From assembly GCF_014650695.1 (NCBI RefSeq), contig NZ_BMVL01000004.1, positions 32,842 through 96,841 on the forward strand: DNA of 64,000 bases, written 5' to 3'. Numbering within the stretch: the stretch's first letter is position 1; every line of letters begins with the position of its first letter. The translations under genes and the position numbers were made by a program. The notes below the pieces were generated by a model. The model was given only the letters and a program-made list of their open reading frames with translations, ran no database searches and was not told the DNA's origin. This document shows positions 19,445 to 29,379 of the stretch, in pieces. The DNA comes from Streptomyces avidinii. Lineage in GTDB: Bacteria > Actinomycetota > Actinomycetes > Streptomycetales > Streptomycetaceae.

Positions 19445-20760
19445 GCACCCAGAACCCTGCCACCGGTCCACTGGACAAGGGCCCCGTCGAGCAGCAGGAG
19501 CACATCGACCCGGTCAACCCGGCGGCCGCGCACGACGCGATCCCGGCCGTGGACCCCCGCCTGCTCGTCAGGGAGGAGGGCCTCGCCGGATACGTGGGCG
19601 AGTTCAAGCGCAAGATGAAGGCCGGCGACCTGGGTTCCCTCCCGGTCGTCATCGGCCTGATCGTCATCTGGTCCATCTTCCAGGGGCTGAACTCGAACTT
19701 CCTCTCCCCGGAGAACCTCACCAACATCGCGATCACGATGACCGGCACCGGCATGATCGCCATCGGCATCATCTTCGTGCTGCTGCTCGGTGAGATCGAC
19801 CTCTCGGTCGGCTCGGTGAGCGGTGTCTCGGGGGCGATCGTCGCCGTCCTCGCCGTCACCCACGGCGTGAACGAATGGCTGGCGATCCTGGCGGCCATCG
19901 TCGGTGGGGCCCTGATCGGCTCCATCCACGGCTTCTTCTTCGCCAAGATCGGCGCCCCGGCCTTCGCCGTCACCCTGTCGGGCCTGCTCTTCTGGCTCGG
20001 CGCGATGCTGCAGATCCTCGGCAGCAACGGCACGATCAACATCGACTCCGACGGCGTGGTCGGCCAGCTGACCACGTACTTCTTCTCGGACGTGGCCGTC
20101 GCCTACGGGCTGGCCGCGCTCGCGGTGGCCGGTTACTTCCTCGCGTCCTTCCTCGACGCGAGGCGCCGCGAGGCCGCCGGGATGCCCTCCCGGCCGCTCG
20201 TCGAGGTCCTGCTGCGCACCGGCCTGCTCGCGCTGTGCACCTTCGGCCCCGCCGTGCTGTTCAACCAGTACAAGGGCCTGCCGCTCGCGGTGGTGCTCTT
20301 CCTGCTGGCCCTGGTCGTCACGGACTTCCTGCTGCGCCGCACGACCTTCGGGCGAAACGTTTTCGCACTGGGCGGCAGCGTCGAGGCCTCCCGCCGCGCG
20401 GGCATCAACGTCACCCGGATCCGGATCACGGTCTTCGCGATCTCCAGCACCTTCGCCGCCATCGGCGGCCTGTTCTGGGCCTCCAAGATCGCGGCGGCCA
20501 ACCAGAGCGCCGGCGCCGGCGACCTGCTGATGAACGTGATCGCGGCGGCCGTCATCGGCGGCACCAGCCTCTTCGGCGGCCGGGGCCGGACCTGGAACGC
20601 CCTCCTCGGCGTCATGGTCATCGTCTCGATCCAGTACGGTCTGGCTCTGGAAGGCATCGCGACGCCGATCCAGTACATGATCACCGGTGCGGTGCTGCTG
20701 ACCACCGTGGTGATCGACTCGGTCTCGCGCAAGACCCAGAAGACGGCCGGACGCGCCTGA
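19441..20760 (+). CDS. xylH: Xylose ABC transporter permease
   Basis: A 439-residue permease with about ten membrane segments and an extended polar N-terminus of about 60 residues. Conserved parts of the RbsC/XylH family are visible (GEIDLSVGSVSGVSGAI, GAPAFAVTLSGLLFW, NVIAAAVIGGTSLFGGRG). GTG start overlaps the xylG stop (GTGA), so translation is coupled. A 13-bp terminator follows. Confidence 0.93.
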   Translation: MSTQNPATGPLDKGPVEQQEHIDPVNPAAAHDAIPAVDPRLLVREEGLAGYVGEFKRKMKAGDLGSLPVVIGLIVIWSIFQGLNSNFLSPENLTNIAITMTGTGMIAIGIIFVLLLGEIDLSVGSVSGVSGAIVAVLAVTHGVNEWLAILAAIVGGALIGSIHGFFFAKIGAPAFAVTLSGLLFWLGAMLQILGSNGTINIDSDGVVGQLTTYFFSDVAVAYGLAALAVAGYFLASFLDARRREAAGMPSRPLVEVLLRTGLLALCTFGPAVLFNQYKGLPLAVVLFLLALVVTDFLLRRTTFGRNVFALGGSVEASRRAGINVTRIRITVFAISSTFAAIGGLFWASKIAAANQSAGAGDLLMNVIAAAVIGGTSLFGGRGRTWNALLGVMVIVSIQYGLALEGIATPIQYMITGAVLLTTVVIDSVSRKTQKTAGRA

Positions 20761-20813
20761 CAGCGCGTCCGATCGCCCGCCGGAGCGGCATTCGGCGGTA
20801 AGACCGGTCACAG

Positions 20814-20844
20814 TGCCCGGCGCCACTTCTTGTGGCGCCGGGCA
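20814..20844. terminator. Terminator after xylFGH
   Basis: A perfect 13-bp stem, TGCCCGGCGCCAC (20814-20826) with GTGGCGCCGGGCA (20832-20844), and a 5-base loop, 53 bases after xylH. No T-run, as is common in Streptomyces. Confidence 0.8.
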
Positions 20845-21023
20845 TCCGTGCTTACACGTACGGGGTACTCATGTGCGGGTATACGCCCGTATGTGATGTG
20901 TGGCCGAGCATTCGTGCGTACATGTATGACAAAGGTGTGACTCCCCCGGGACGGCCCGATGACCGAGCCCGGGAGCGGAACATTAGACTCGACAGACCAG
21001 CTAGCAACTGCAAGGAGGCACGG

Positions 21024-22973
21024 GTGCTGCTGACCCGCATCAAGGGACCGCGCGATCTGGACCGGCTCAGCCAGGAGGAGCTCGACCAGCTCGCGGCCGA
21101 GATCAGGTCCTTCCTCGTCGACGCCGTCTCCAAGACCGGCGGGCACCTCGGCCCCAACCTCGGGGTGGTCGAACTGACGATCGCCCTGCACCGGGTCTTC
21201 GACTCGCCCAAGGACAAGGTCCTCTTCGACACCGGCCACCAGGCCTACGTCCACAAGCTGCTCACGGGCCGCCAGGACTTCGCCGGCCTGCGCACCAAGA
21301 ACGGCCTGTCCGGCTATCCCTCGCGCGCCGAGTCCGACCACGACGTGATCGAGAACTCGCACGCCTCCACCGTGCTCGGCTGGGCCGACGGCCTGGCCAA
21401 GGCCAACGAGGTGCTGGGCCGCGAGGACCACCACGTCGCCGCCGTCATCGGCGACGGCGCGCTGACCGGTGGCATGGCCTGGGAGGCGCTGAACAACATC
21501 GCCGCCGCCAAGGACCGCCCCCTCGTCATCGTCGTCAACGACAACGAGCGCTCCTACGGCCCCACCATCGGCGGCCTCGCCAACCACCTGGCCACCCTGC
21601 GCACCACGGACGGCTACGAGCGCTTCCTGGCCCGCGGCAAGGAGATCCTGGAGCGCACCCCGGTCGTCGGGAAGCCGCTCTTCGAGACCCTGCACGGCGC
21701 CAAGAAGGGGCTCAAGGACTTCATCGCCCCGCAGGGCATGTTCGAGGACCTCGGGCTCAAGTACATCGGGCCCATCGACGGCCACGACATCGAGGCCCTG
21801 GAGTCCGCCCTGCAGCGCGCCAAGCGCTTCAGCGGCCCGGTCATCGTGCACTGCCTCACCCAGAAGGGCCGCGGCTACACCCCGGCCCTGGAGCACGAGG
21901 CGGACCGCTTCCACGCGGTCGGCGTGATCCACCCGGACACCGGTCTGCCGGTGAAGACCGCCGCGGCCAGCTGGACCTCCGTCTTCGCCGACGAGATGGT
22001 CAAGCTCGGCCACGAGCGCGAGGACATCGTCGGCATCACCGCCGCGATGCTCCACCCGGTCGGCCTCAACAAGTTCGCCGAGGCCTTCCCGAACCGGATC
22101 TACGACGTCGGCATCGCCGAGCAGCACGGCGCCACCTCGGCGGCGGGCCTCGCCACCGGCGGGGTCCACCCGGTCTTCGCGGTGTACGCCACGTTCCTCA
22201 ACCGTGCCTTCGACCAGGTCCTGATGGACGTGGCCCTGCACAAGTGCGGGGTCACCTTCGTCCTGGACCGCGCCGGTGTCACCGGTGACGACGGCGCCTC
22301 CCACAACGGCATGTGGGACATGTCCATCCTGCAGGTCGTCCCCGGTCTGCGGCTCGCCGCCCCGCGCGACGCCGAGCAGCTGCGCGCCCAGCTCCGCGAG
22401 GCCGTCGCGGTCAAGGACGCCCCGACCGTCGTGCGCTACTCCAAGGGCGTCGTCGGCCCGGCCGTCCCGGCCGTCGGCCGGATCGGCGGCATGGACGTCC
22501 TGCGGGCCCCGCGCGCCGAGGTCACCCACCCCCTCGGCCCTTCGGGCCTGGGGGGACCCCTTGGGGACGTACTGCTCGTCTCGGTCGGCGCGCTCGCCCC
22601 GATGTGCCTGGAGATCGCCGATCTGCTGGACAAGCAGGGCATCTCCACGACCGTGGTCGACCCCCGCTGGGTCAAGCCCGTGGACGAGGCCCTGGCCCCG
22701 CTCGCGGACCGGCACCGCGTGGTCGTCACCGTCGAGGACAACGGCCGCACCGGCGGTGTGGGAGCGGCCGTCTCGCAGGCCCTGCGGGACGCGGGCGTCG
22801 ACGTACCGCTGCGCGACTTCGGCATTCCGCAGCGCTTCCTCGACCACGCCCTCCGCAAGGAGATCCTGGCCGAGATCGGCCTGACCGCGCCGGACATCGC
22901 CCGGCAGGTCACCGGCCTGGTCGCCAAGCTCGACGGCCGCTACGACAGCGAGCCGGCCGCCGCCGTCGACTAG
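21024..22973 (+). CDS. dxs: 1-deoxy-D-xylulose-5-phosphate synthase
   Basis: Thiamine-diphosphate enzyme that joins pyruvate and glyceraldehyde 3-phosphate, the first step of the MEP isoprenoid pathway. GTG at 21024 follows AAGGAGG and gives 649 residues. Visible motifs: [13 protein letters not shown], the ThDP-binding [16 protein letters not shown], a transketolase pyrimidine domain ([15 protein letters not shown]) and a C-terminal domain ending [18 protein letters not shown] short insertion ([14 protein letters not shown]) sits before the C-terminal domain. A large stem-loop lies 51 bases after the stop. Confidence 0.96.
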   Translation: MLLTRIKGPRDLDRLSQEELDQLAAEIRSFLVDAVSKTGGHLGPNLGVVELTIALHRVFDSPKDKVLFDTGHQAYVHKLLTGRQDFAGLRTKNGLSGYPSRAESDHDVIENSHASTVLGWADGLAKANEVLGREDHHVAAVIGDGALTGGMAWEALNNIAAAKDRPLVIVVNDNERSYGPTIGGLANHLATLRTTDGYERFLARGKEILERTPVVGKPLFETLHGAKKGLKDFIAPQGMFEDLGLKYIGPIDGHDIEALESALQRAKRFSGPVIVHCLTQKGRGYTPALEHEADRFHAVGVIHPDTGLPVKTAAASWTSVFADEMVKLGHEREDIVGITAAMLHPVGLNKFAEAFPNRIYDVGIAEQHGATSAAGLATGGVHPVFAVYATFLNRAFDQVLMDVALHKCGVTFVLDRAGVTGDDGASHNGMWDMSILQVVPGLRLAAPRDAEQLRAQLREAVAVKDAPTVVRYSKGVVGPAVPAVGRIGGMDVLRAPRAEVTHPLGPSGLGGPLGDVLLVSVGALAPMCLEIADLLDKQGISTTVVDPRWVKPVDEALAPLADRHRVVVTVEDNGRTGGVGAAVSQALRDAGVDVPLRDFGIPQRFLDHALRKEILAEIGLTAPDIARQVTGLVAKLDGRYDSEPAAAVD

Positions 22974-23024
22974 TCCGGAAACCGCCGCGCGCGCCGTTCG
23001 TAGATCGAGGCGCGGTTGCACGTC

Positions 23025-23068
23025 ACGGGCCGGGAGATCACTCTTGAGGAGTGGGCCTCCCGGCCCGT
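23025..23068 (+). promoter_or_regulatory. Two-tier stem-loop between dxs and the amino-acid permease
   Basis: ACGGGCCGGGAG (23025-23036) pairs perfectly with CTCCCGGCCCGT (23057-23068); inside it CACTC (23039-23043) pairs with GAGTG (23049-23053) around TTGAG. It could be the dxs terminator or a leader control element for the permease, whose start is 29 bases downstream. Confidence 0.55.
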
Positions 23069-23097
23069 TCGTGCGTCGTCACCTCTCGGAGGCGTCG

Positions 23098-24597
23098 GTG
23101 AGCAAGGATCTGAACAGCCCATTCCGTACCAAGACGGTGGAGCAGTCCATCCGCGACACGGAGGAGCCGGAGCACGCGCTCCGGAAGTCGCTTTCCGCCT
23201 GGGACCTCACGGTCTTCGGGGTGGGCGTCATCATCGGCACCGGCATCTTCGTCCTGACGGGCATCGCCGCCCGCAACAATGCCGGTCCCGCCACCGCCCT
23301 GGCCTTCGTGGCAGCGGGCATCGTCTGCGCCCTCGCGGCGCTCTGCTACGCCGAGTTCGCGTCCACCGTCCCGGTGGCCGGGTCGGCGTACACGTTCTCG
23401 TACGCCTCGATCGGTGAGCTGCCCGCCTGGATCATCGGCTGGGACCTGGTGCTGGAGTTCGCACTCGGCACCGCCGTCGTCGCGGTCGGCTGGTCCGGGT
23501 ACGTACGCCACCTCATGGACACCAACCTCGGCTGGACCCTGCCGACCTCCCTGTCCGGCCCCGATGCCGGCGGCCACTTCGACCTGCTGGCGTTCCTGCT
23601 GGTCCTGGCGCTGACGGCGATCCTGGTCGTCGGGACGAAGCTCTCGGCCCGCATCACCGCGGTCGTCGTCGCCATCAAGGTCACGGTCGTGCTGCTGGTC
23701 ATCATCGCGGGCCTGTTCTTCATCAAGGCCGACAACTACTCGCCGTTCATCCCGCCGGCCCAGCCACAGGCCGAGGGCGTCAGCGGCTGGCACTCGCCCC
23801 TGGTCCAGCTGCTCTTCGGCTACGAGCCCACGAACTTCGGCGTCATGGGCATCTTCACGGCGGCCTCGCTCATCTTCTTCGCCTTCATCGGCTTCGACGT
23901 GGTGGCGACGGCGGCCGAGGAGACCAAGAACCCACAGCGGGACATGCCGCGCGGCATCCTCGGCTCGCTGCTGGTCTGCACGGTGCTGTACGTCGCCGTG
24001 ACCCTGGTGGTCACCGGCATGCAGAAGTACTCGGAGATGTCCCCGACCGCGCCGCTCGCCGAAGCCTTCAAATCGGTGAACCAGCCGTTCTTCTCGGGTG
24101 CCATCAGCCTCGGCGCGGCCGTCGGTCTGATCACCGTGTGCATGATCCTGCTGCTCGGCCAGACCCGCGTGTTCTTCGCGATGAGCCGTGACGGACTGCT
24201 GCCGCGGGTCTTCTCCGTGACGCACCCGAAGTACCGCACCCCCTACCGGGCGACCCTGCTGCTCGGCGGGATCATCGCGATCGTCGCGGGTTTCACCAGC
24301 CTGGAGACCCTCGCGGAACTGGTGAACATCGGCACCCTGTTCGCCTTCGTGGTGGTCGCGCTGGGCGTGATCGTCCTGCGCAAGACCCGCCCCGACCTGC
24401 ACCGGTCCTTCCGGACCCCGTGGGTGCCGTTCATCCCGATCGTGTCGATCGCGGCCTCGTTCTGGCTGATGCTCAACCTGCCGGCCGAGACCTGGCTGCG
24501 CTTCGGCATCTGGATGGCCATCGGCATCGTCGTCTACTTCCTCTACGGCTACCGCAACAGCCGCCTGCACAAGGTCGGTCAGGACGCGAAGTTCTGA
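23098..24597 (+). CDS. Cationic amino-acid permease (APC superfamily)
   Basis: A 499-residue transporter with about twelve membrane segments of the CAT/YhdG type: GVGVIIGTGIFVLTG in TM1 (the substrate-binding unwound helix), FIGFDVVATAAEETKNPQRDMP after TM6 and a C-terminal FRTPWVPFIPIVS. The family imports lysine, arginine or other amino acids by proton symport; the substrate here is not certain. GTG at 23098 follows GGAGG. A very stable terminator shared with the convergent LCP gene follows. Confidence 0.88.
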   Translation: MSKDLNSPFRTKTVEQSIRDTEEPEHALRKSLSAWDLTVFGVGVIIGTGIFVLTGIAARNNAGPATALAFVAAGIVCALAALCYAEFASTVPVAGSAYTFSYASIGELPAWIIGWDLVLEFALGTAVVAVGWSGYVRHLMDTNLGWTLPTSLSGPDAGGHFDLLAFLLVLALTAILVVGTKLSARITAVVVAIKVTVVLLVIIAGLFFIKADNYSPFIPPAQPQAEGVSGWHSPLVQLLFGYEPTNFGVMGIFTAASLIFFAFIGFDVVATAAEETKNPQRDMPRGILGSLLVCTVLYVAVTLVVTGMQKYSEMSPTAPLAEAFKSVNQPFFSGAISLGAAVGLITVCMILLLGQTRVFFAMSRDGLLPRVFSVTHPKYRTPYRATLLLGGIIAIVAGFTSLETLAELVNIGTLFAFVVVALGVIVLRKTRPDLHRSFRTPWVPFIPIVSIAASFWLMLNLPAETWLRFGIWMAIGIVVYFLYGYRNSRLHKVGQDAKF

Positions 24598-24616
24598 GCG
24601 CCGCTCGCCGGCCGCA

Positions 24617-24671
24617 CACGACGCAGCGGGCCCGTACGGAAGAGATTCCCGTACGGGCCCGCTGCGTCGTG
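24617..24671. terminator. Bidirectional terminator, 23-bp perfect stem
   Basis: Bases 24617-24639 and 24649-24671 are exact inverted copies with a 9-base loop, lying between two convergent genes. One of the strongest hairpins in the window. Confidence 0.9.
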
Positions 24672-24691
24672 CGTGCGGTGCGGCAGGCGGC

Positions 24692-25729
24692 TCAGCCCTT
24701 GGCGGGGGAGTTCTTCGCCGAGGCCGGGACCTTCTGGTCGGTGCGCAGGGCCTCCCACAGCTGGGTCGCCTGCGGCTCGGCCACGACCACGCGGTTCGGG
24801 TCCACCTTGTCGTAGGCGACCGGAAGCATGATCGTCTCCATCGTGTCCGGGTCGACGCCCTTCATGCTCTGCGCGAAGTCGGACAGCGCGGTGAGCGAGG
24901 CGAGGTCGGAGTCGGTGGTCAGCGACTTGGTCCCGGCGTCCGCGAGCTTGTACAGCCGCGCCGGGTTGCCGAGGGCGTCCTGCTTCTTGATCTCGGACAG
25001 CATGGCCATCATGAACTGCTGCTGCAGGCCGATGCGGCCGAGGTCGCTGCCGTCGCCGTAGCCGTAGCGGGTACGGACGAACTTGAGCGAGTCGGTGCCG
25101 TTCAGCCGGTGCGAGCCGGCGTCCAGCTTGAGGCCGCCCTTGGCGCCGCTCATCGGCTTGTCCAGGGTGACGGTGACCCCGCCCAGCGCGTCGACCAGGC
25201 CCTTGAAGCCGGCGAAGTCCACCTCGACGAAGTGGTCCACGCGGACACCGGACAGCTGCTCCACCGTGTTGACCACACAGGCCGGACCGGCGAGCGAGTA
25301 GACGGAGTTGAACATGACCCGCTTGGCGGACGGCAGGGTCTTGCCCTTCCCGTCCTTGCACTCGGGCCGGGTGATCAGGGTGTCGCGGGGGATGCTCACC
25401 GCGGTCGCCTTGGCCCGGCCCTCGGGTATGTGCACCAGCATCGCGGTGTCCGAGCGGGCGCCGCTGACATCGCCGTGGTCGAGATCGGCATTGGCCCCGG
25501 CCCGCGAGTCGGAGCCGAGCACCAGGATGTTCTGGGCGTTCGCGACGACCTTCTTGGGTCGGTTGTCGCCGATCGCCTGGTCCAGGTCGACGCTGTCGAT
25601 GTTGGAGTTCAGGTGACTGTAGGCCCACCAGCCGGCCCCGGCCGTGCCCAGGATCAGCACGGCGACCAGCAGCAGGGTGATCCGCAGAACGCGGCGGCGG
25701 CGCTTGGGCCGCGCGTGCTTTTCCGTCAT
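24692..25729 (-). CDS. LytR-CpsA-Psr family cell-wall glycopolymer ligase
   Basis: A 345-residue protein with a cytoplasmic basic N-terminus (KHARPKRRRR), one membrane helix (about residues 14-36) and an extracellular LCP domain. Residues that bind the polyprenyl diphosphate are visible: GSDSRAG, ARSDTAMLV, SIPRDTLI and FVRTRYGYGDGSDLGRIGLQQ. LCP proteins attach teichoic acid or similar polymers to peptidoglycan. ATG at 25729 is chosen because it puts the basic stretch and helix at the N-terminus. Stands alone between two terminators. Confidence 0.9.
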   Translation of the reverse strand: MTEKHARPKRRRRVLRITLLLVAVLILGTAGAGWWAYSHLNSNIDSVDLDQAIGDNRPKKVVANAQNILVLGSDSRAGANADLDHGDVSGARSDTAMLVHIPEGRAKATAVSIPRDTLITRPECKDGKGKTLPSAKRVMFNSVYSLAGPACVVNTVEQLSGVRVDHFVEVDFAGFKGLVDALGGVTVTLDKPMSGAKGGLKLDAGSHRLNGTDSLKFVRTRYGYGDGSDLGRIGLQQQFMMAMLSEIKKQDALGNPARLYKLADAGTKSLTTDSDLASLTALSDFAQSMKGVDPDTMETIMLPVAYDKVDPNRVVVAEPQATQLWEALRTDQKVPASAKNSPAKG

Positions 25730-25762
25730 GAGGGTGAATCTTAGACAGGTATTCGAACGGAT

Positions 25763-25792
25763 TCGGCCCGCCCCCCGGAGGGAGCGGGCCGA
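25763..25792 (-). terminator. Terminator after fadBA
   Basis: TCGGCCCGC (25763-25771) pairs with GCGGGCCGA (25784-25792), a 9-bp stem with a 12-base loop, 29 bases after the fadB stop. Confidence 0.65.
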
Positions 25793-25820
25793 GCCGCTGT
25801 ACGGCTGTCTGCGACCGGTA

Positions 25821-27950
25821 CTAGACCGGCACGCTCGCGAGGCCGGGGGCGAGGAACTTCTTGCCGTTGACGCGCTCCGAGACGCCTTCACGGTCCAGGT
25901 ACGGCGTCACGCCGCCCAGGTGGAAGGGCCAGCCGGCGCCCGTGATGAGGCAGAGGTCGATGTCCTGGGCCTCGGCCACGACACCCTCCTCCAGCATCAG
26001 GCCGATCTCCTGCGCCACCGCGTCCAGGACGCGGTCGCGGACCTGCTCCTCGGTCAGGACGACATCGCCCTGGACCAGGAGGGCGGCGACCTCGGGGTCC
26101 AGCTCCGGCTTGCCGGAATCGTAGACGTAGAAGCCGCGCTTGCCCGCCTTGACGACGGCAGCCAGGTTCGGGGAGACGGTGAAGCGCTCCGGGAAGGCGC
26201 GGTTCAGGGTCTCGGAGACGTGCAGACCGATCGCAGGTCCCACGAGCTCCAGGAGCACCAGCGGGGACATCGGCAGGCCGAGCGGCTCGATGGCCTTCTC
26301 CGCCGTGACGACCGGGGTGCCCTCGTCGATGACGTTCTGGATCTCGCCCATGAAGCGGGTCAGGATGCGGTTCACGACGAACGCCGGGGCGTCCTTGGTG
26401 AGGACCGCGGTCTTCTTCAGCTTCCTGGCGACACCGAAGGCCGTGGCCAGCGAGGCGTCGTCGGTCTGCTCACCGCGGACGATCTCCAGCAGCGGGAGGA
26501 TCGCGACCGGGTTGAAGAAGTGGAAGCCGACCACGCGCTCCGGGTGCTGGAGCTTGGAGGCCATCTCCGACACCGACAGCGAGGAGGTGTTGGTGGCGAG
26601 GATCGCGTGCGCCGGGGCGACCGCCTCGACCTCCGCGAACACCTTCTGCTTGACGGACATCTCCTCGAACACGGCCTCGATGATGAAGTCCGCGTCCGCG
26701 AAGCCCTCGGCCTTGTCCAGGACACCGGTCACCAGGGCGGTCAGGCGGTTGGCCTTGTCCTGGTTGATGCGGCCCTTGCCGAGGAGCTTCTGGATCTCGG
26801 CGTGGACGTAGCCCACACCCTTGTCCACGCGCTCCTGGTCGATGTCGGTGAGGACCACCGGCACCTCCAGGCGGCGCAGGAAGAGCAGCGCCAGCTGCGA
26901 GGCCATCAGGCCCGCGCCGACGACGCCGACCTTGGTGACCGGACGGGCCAGGGACTTGTCCGGGGCACCGGCCGGGCGCTTGGCGCGCTTCTGGACCAGG
27001 TTGAAGGCGTAGATGCCCGAGCGCAGCTCGCCGCCCATGATGAGGTCGGCCAGGGCCGCGTCCTCGGCGTCGAAGCCGGCCTGGAGGTCGCCCGACTTGG
27101 CCGCGGCGATGATGTCCAGCGCGCGGTAGGCGGCGGGAGCGGCGCCGTGCACCTTGGAGTCCGCGATGAAGCGGCCCTTGGCGACGGCCGCGTCCCAGGC
27201 CTCGCCGCGGTCGATCTCGGAGCGGACGACCTCGGTGGTGCCGTTCAGGACGTTCGCGGTCCACAGGAGCGACTGCTCCAGGAAGTCCGCGCCCTCGAAC
27301 AGCGCGTCGGCGATGCCCAGGTCGAAGACCTGCTTGCCGCGCAGCTGCTTGTTCTGGTTGAGCGAGTTCTCGATGATCACCGAGATCGCGCGCTCGGCGC
27401 CGATCAGGTTCGGCAGGATGGCGCAGCCGCCCCAGCCGGGAACCAGCCCGAGGAAGACCTCGGGGAGCGAGAAGGCCGGGATGGCCTTCGAGACGGTGCG
27501 GTAGGTGCAGTGCAGACCGACCTCGACGCCGCCGCCCATGGCCGCGCCGTTGTAGTACGCGAAGGTCGGTACGGCCAGCGCGGAGAGGCGCTTGAAGACG
27601 TCGTGGCCGCCCTTGCCGATGGCGAGCGCCTCGTCGTGCTTCTTCAGCAGCTCGACACCCTTGAGGTCGGCGCCGACCGCGAAGATGAACGGCTTGCCGG
27701 TGATGCCCGCGCCGACGATGGAGCCGGCGATGGCCTCCTGCTCGACCTGGTCGATCGCCGCGTTCAGGTTGGCGAGCGACTGCGGACCGAAGGTGGTCGG
27801 CTTGGTGTGGTCGAAGCCGTTGTCCAGCGTGATGAGCGCGAAGCGCCCGGCGCCGAACGGCAGGTCCAGGTGGCGGACGTGCGCGGACGTGACGACCTCG
27901 TCCGGGAACAGCTCGGCCGCGCCCTTCAGGAGCTCAGCGGTGGTGCTCAC
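25821..27950 (-). CDS. fadB: Fatty-acid oxidation multifunctional protein (enoyl-CoA hydratase / 3-hydroxyacyl-CoA dehydrogenase)
   Basis: A 709-residue two-part enzyme. The N-terminal crotonase domain (ADLKGVELLKK, YNGAAMGGGVEVGLHC, SLPEVFLGLVPGWGG with its catalytic Glu) hydrates enoyl-CoA; the C-terminal domain has an NAD-binding VGVVGAGLMASQLALLFLRR and the HFFNPV dehydrogenase motif. It works with the thiolase encoded just before it in beta-oxidation. The GTG start overlaps the thiolase stop by four bases, so the two are co-translated. Confidence 0.93.
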   Translation of the reverse strand: MSTTAELLKGAAELFPDEVVTSAHVRHLDLPFGAGRFALITLDNGFDHTKPTTFGPQSLANLNAAIDQVEQEAIAGSIVGAGITGKPFIFAVGADLKGVELLKKHDEALAIGKGGHDVFKRLSALAVPTFAYYNGAAMGGGVEVGLHCTYRTVSKAIPAFSLPEVFLGLVPGWGGCAILPNLIGAERAISVIIENSLNQNKQLRGKQVFDLGIADALFEGADFLEQSLLWTANVLNGTTEVVRSEIDRGEAWDAAVAKGRFIADSKVHGAAPAAYRALDIIAAAKSGDLQAGFDAEDAALADLIMGGELRSGIYAFNLVQKRAKRPAGAPDKSLARPVTKVGVVGAGLMASQLALLFLRRLEVPVVLTDIDQERVDKGVGYVHAEIQKLLGKGRINQDKANRLTALVTGVLDKAEGFADADFIIEAVFEEMSVKQKVFAEVEAVAPAHAILATNTSSLSVSEMASKLQHPERVVGFHFFNPVAILPLLEIVRGEQTDDASLATAFGVARKLKKTAVLTKDAPAFVVNRILTRFMGEIQNVIDEGTPVVTAEKAIEPLGLPMSPLVLLELVGPAIGLHVSETLNRAFPERFTVSPNLAAVVKAGKRGFYVYDSGKPELDPEVAALLVQGDVVLTEEQVRDRVLDAVAQEIGLMLEEGVVAEAQDIDLCLITGAGWPFHLGGVTPYLDREGVSERVNGKKFLAPGLASVPV

Positions 27951-29173
27951 TTGGAGTCTCCCTCGGCGTTGAAGTTCGGGTTCTCCCAGATGACCGTGGC
28001 GCCCATGCCGAAGCCGACGCACATGGTGGTCAGGCCGTAGCGGACGTGCGGCTGCTCCTCGAACTGACGGGCCAGCTGCGTCATCAGGCGCACGCCCGAG
28101 GAGGCGAGCGGGTGACCGAAGGCGATGGCGCCGCCGTACTGGTTCACGCGGGCGTCGTCGTCGGCGATGCCGTAGTGCTCCAGGAAGGCGAGGACCTGGA
28201 CCGCGAAGGCCTCGTTGACCTCGAAGAGACCGATGTCATCGATCGTCAGGCCGGCCTGGGCCAGGGCCTTCTCGGTGGCCGGGATCGGGCCGTAGCCCAT
28301 GACCTCGGGCTCGACTCCCGCGAAGGAGTACGAGACGAGGCGCATCTTGACCGGGAGGTTGTTCTCCCGGGCGAAGTCCTCGGACGCGATGATCGCGGCG
28401 GTGGCACCGTCGTTGAGACCGGCGGCGTTGCCCGCGGTGACCCGGCCGTGCGTACGGAACGGGGTCTTCAGGCCGGACAGGTTCTCCAGCGTGGTGCCCG
28501 GGCGCATCGGCTCGTCGGTGGTGACCAGGCCCCAGCCCGTCTCGCCGACCTCCGCGTTGGTGTTGCGGACCGAGATCGGTACCAGGTCCTGCTGGATCTT
28601 GCCGTCGGCGTACGCCTTGGCGGCCTTCTCCTGCGAGCGCACGGCGTACTCGTCGGCGCGGAGCTTGGTGATCGTCGGGTACCGGTCGTGCAGGTTCTCG
28701 GCGGTCATGCCCATGAACAGGGCGGACTCGTCGACCAGCTTCTCGGAGACGAAGCGCGGGTTCGGGTCCACGCCCTCGCCCATGGGGTGACGGCCCATGT
28801 GCTCGACACCGCCGGCGAGGGCGACGTCGTACGCACCGAAGGCCACACCGCCCGCGACGGCGGTCACGGCGGTCAGCGCGCCGGCGCACATGCGGTCGAT
28901 GGAGTAGCCCGGGACGGACTGCGGGAGGCCCGCGAGAATGCCGGCGGTACGGCCCAGCGTGAGGCCCTGGTCACCGATCTGCGTGGTCGCGGCGATGGCG
29001 ACCTCGTCGATCTTCTTGGGGTCCAGGTCCGGGTTGCGGCGCAGCAGCTCCCGGATCGCCTTCACGACGAGGTCGTCGGCGCGGGTCTCGTGGTAGATGC
29101 CCTTCGGGCCCGCCTTGCCGAACGGGGTGCGGACGCCGTCGACGAAGACGACGTCCCTGACGGTACGAGGCAC
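27947..29173 (-). CDS. fadA: Acetyl-CoA acyltransferase (thiolase)
   Basis: A 408-residue thiolase, last step of beta-oxidation. Catalytic cysteine in SIDRMCAGALTAV, His in EAFAVQVL.., GHPLASSGVR and the C-terminal CVGFGMGATVIWE. GTG at 29173 follows GGAGGAG by seven bases. First gene of the fadAB operon. A TACTTGCGGGTAA near-palindrome 88 bases upstream may bind its regulator. Confidence 0.93.
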   Translation of the reverse strand: MPRTVRDVVFVDGVRTPFGKAGPKGIYHETRADDLVVKAIRELLRRNPDLDPKKIDEVAIAATTQIGDQGLTLGRTAGILAGLPQSVPGYSIDRMCAGALTAVTAVAGGVAFGAYDVALAGGVEHMGRHPMGEGVDPNPRFVSEKLVDESALFMGMTAENLHDRYPTITKLRADEYAVRSQEKAAKAYADGKIQQDLVPISVRNTNAEVGETGWGLVTTDEPMRPGTTLENLSGLKTPFRTHGRVTAGNAAGLNDGATAAIIASEDFARENNLPVKMRLVSYSFAGVEPEVMGYGPIPATEKALAQAGLTIDDIGLFEVNEAFAVQVLAFLEHYGIADDDARVNQYGGAIAFGHPLASSGVRLMTQLARQFEEQPHVRYGLTTMCVGFGMGATVIWENPNFNAEGDSK

Positions 29174-29260
29174 GTTGGCTCTCCTCCAGGTGCGGGTGTG
29201 CACTGCTGCGCGCGGGGGCGTTCGGCATAGGTCGCTGAGCGCCCGCTCACCCGACCATGC

Positions 29261-29273
29261 TACTTGCGGGTAA
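29261..29273. promoter_or_regulatory. Candidate operator upstream of fadAB
   Basis: TACTTGCGGGTAA (reverse TTACCCGCAAGTA) has TAC/GTA arms with weak dyad symmetry, 88 bases before the fadA start. TetR- and FadR-type regulators of acyl-CoA genes in actinobacteria use similar TAC...GTA sites. Placement is the main support. Confidence 0.3.
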
Positions 29274-29379
29274 CCAATGTGCACACCCCCTCCCGGAGGA
29301 GCGGCGAAGGTCACACTCCCCGGCGCGGGCGGCGTGGCTGCGCCTGCCCCCCCGCGACCGCGCCCCGGGGGCCGGGGCC

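Noticed and set aside
20850..21000. Promoter of dxs with a -10 TAGACT at 20984-20989
   Set aside because: The -10 is fair, but no -35 at a normal distance could be supported, so it was not listed as a feature.
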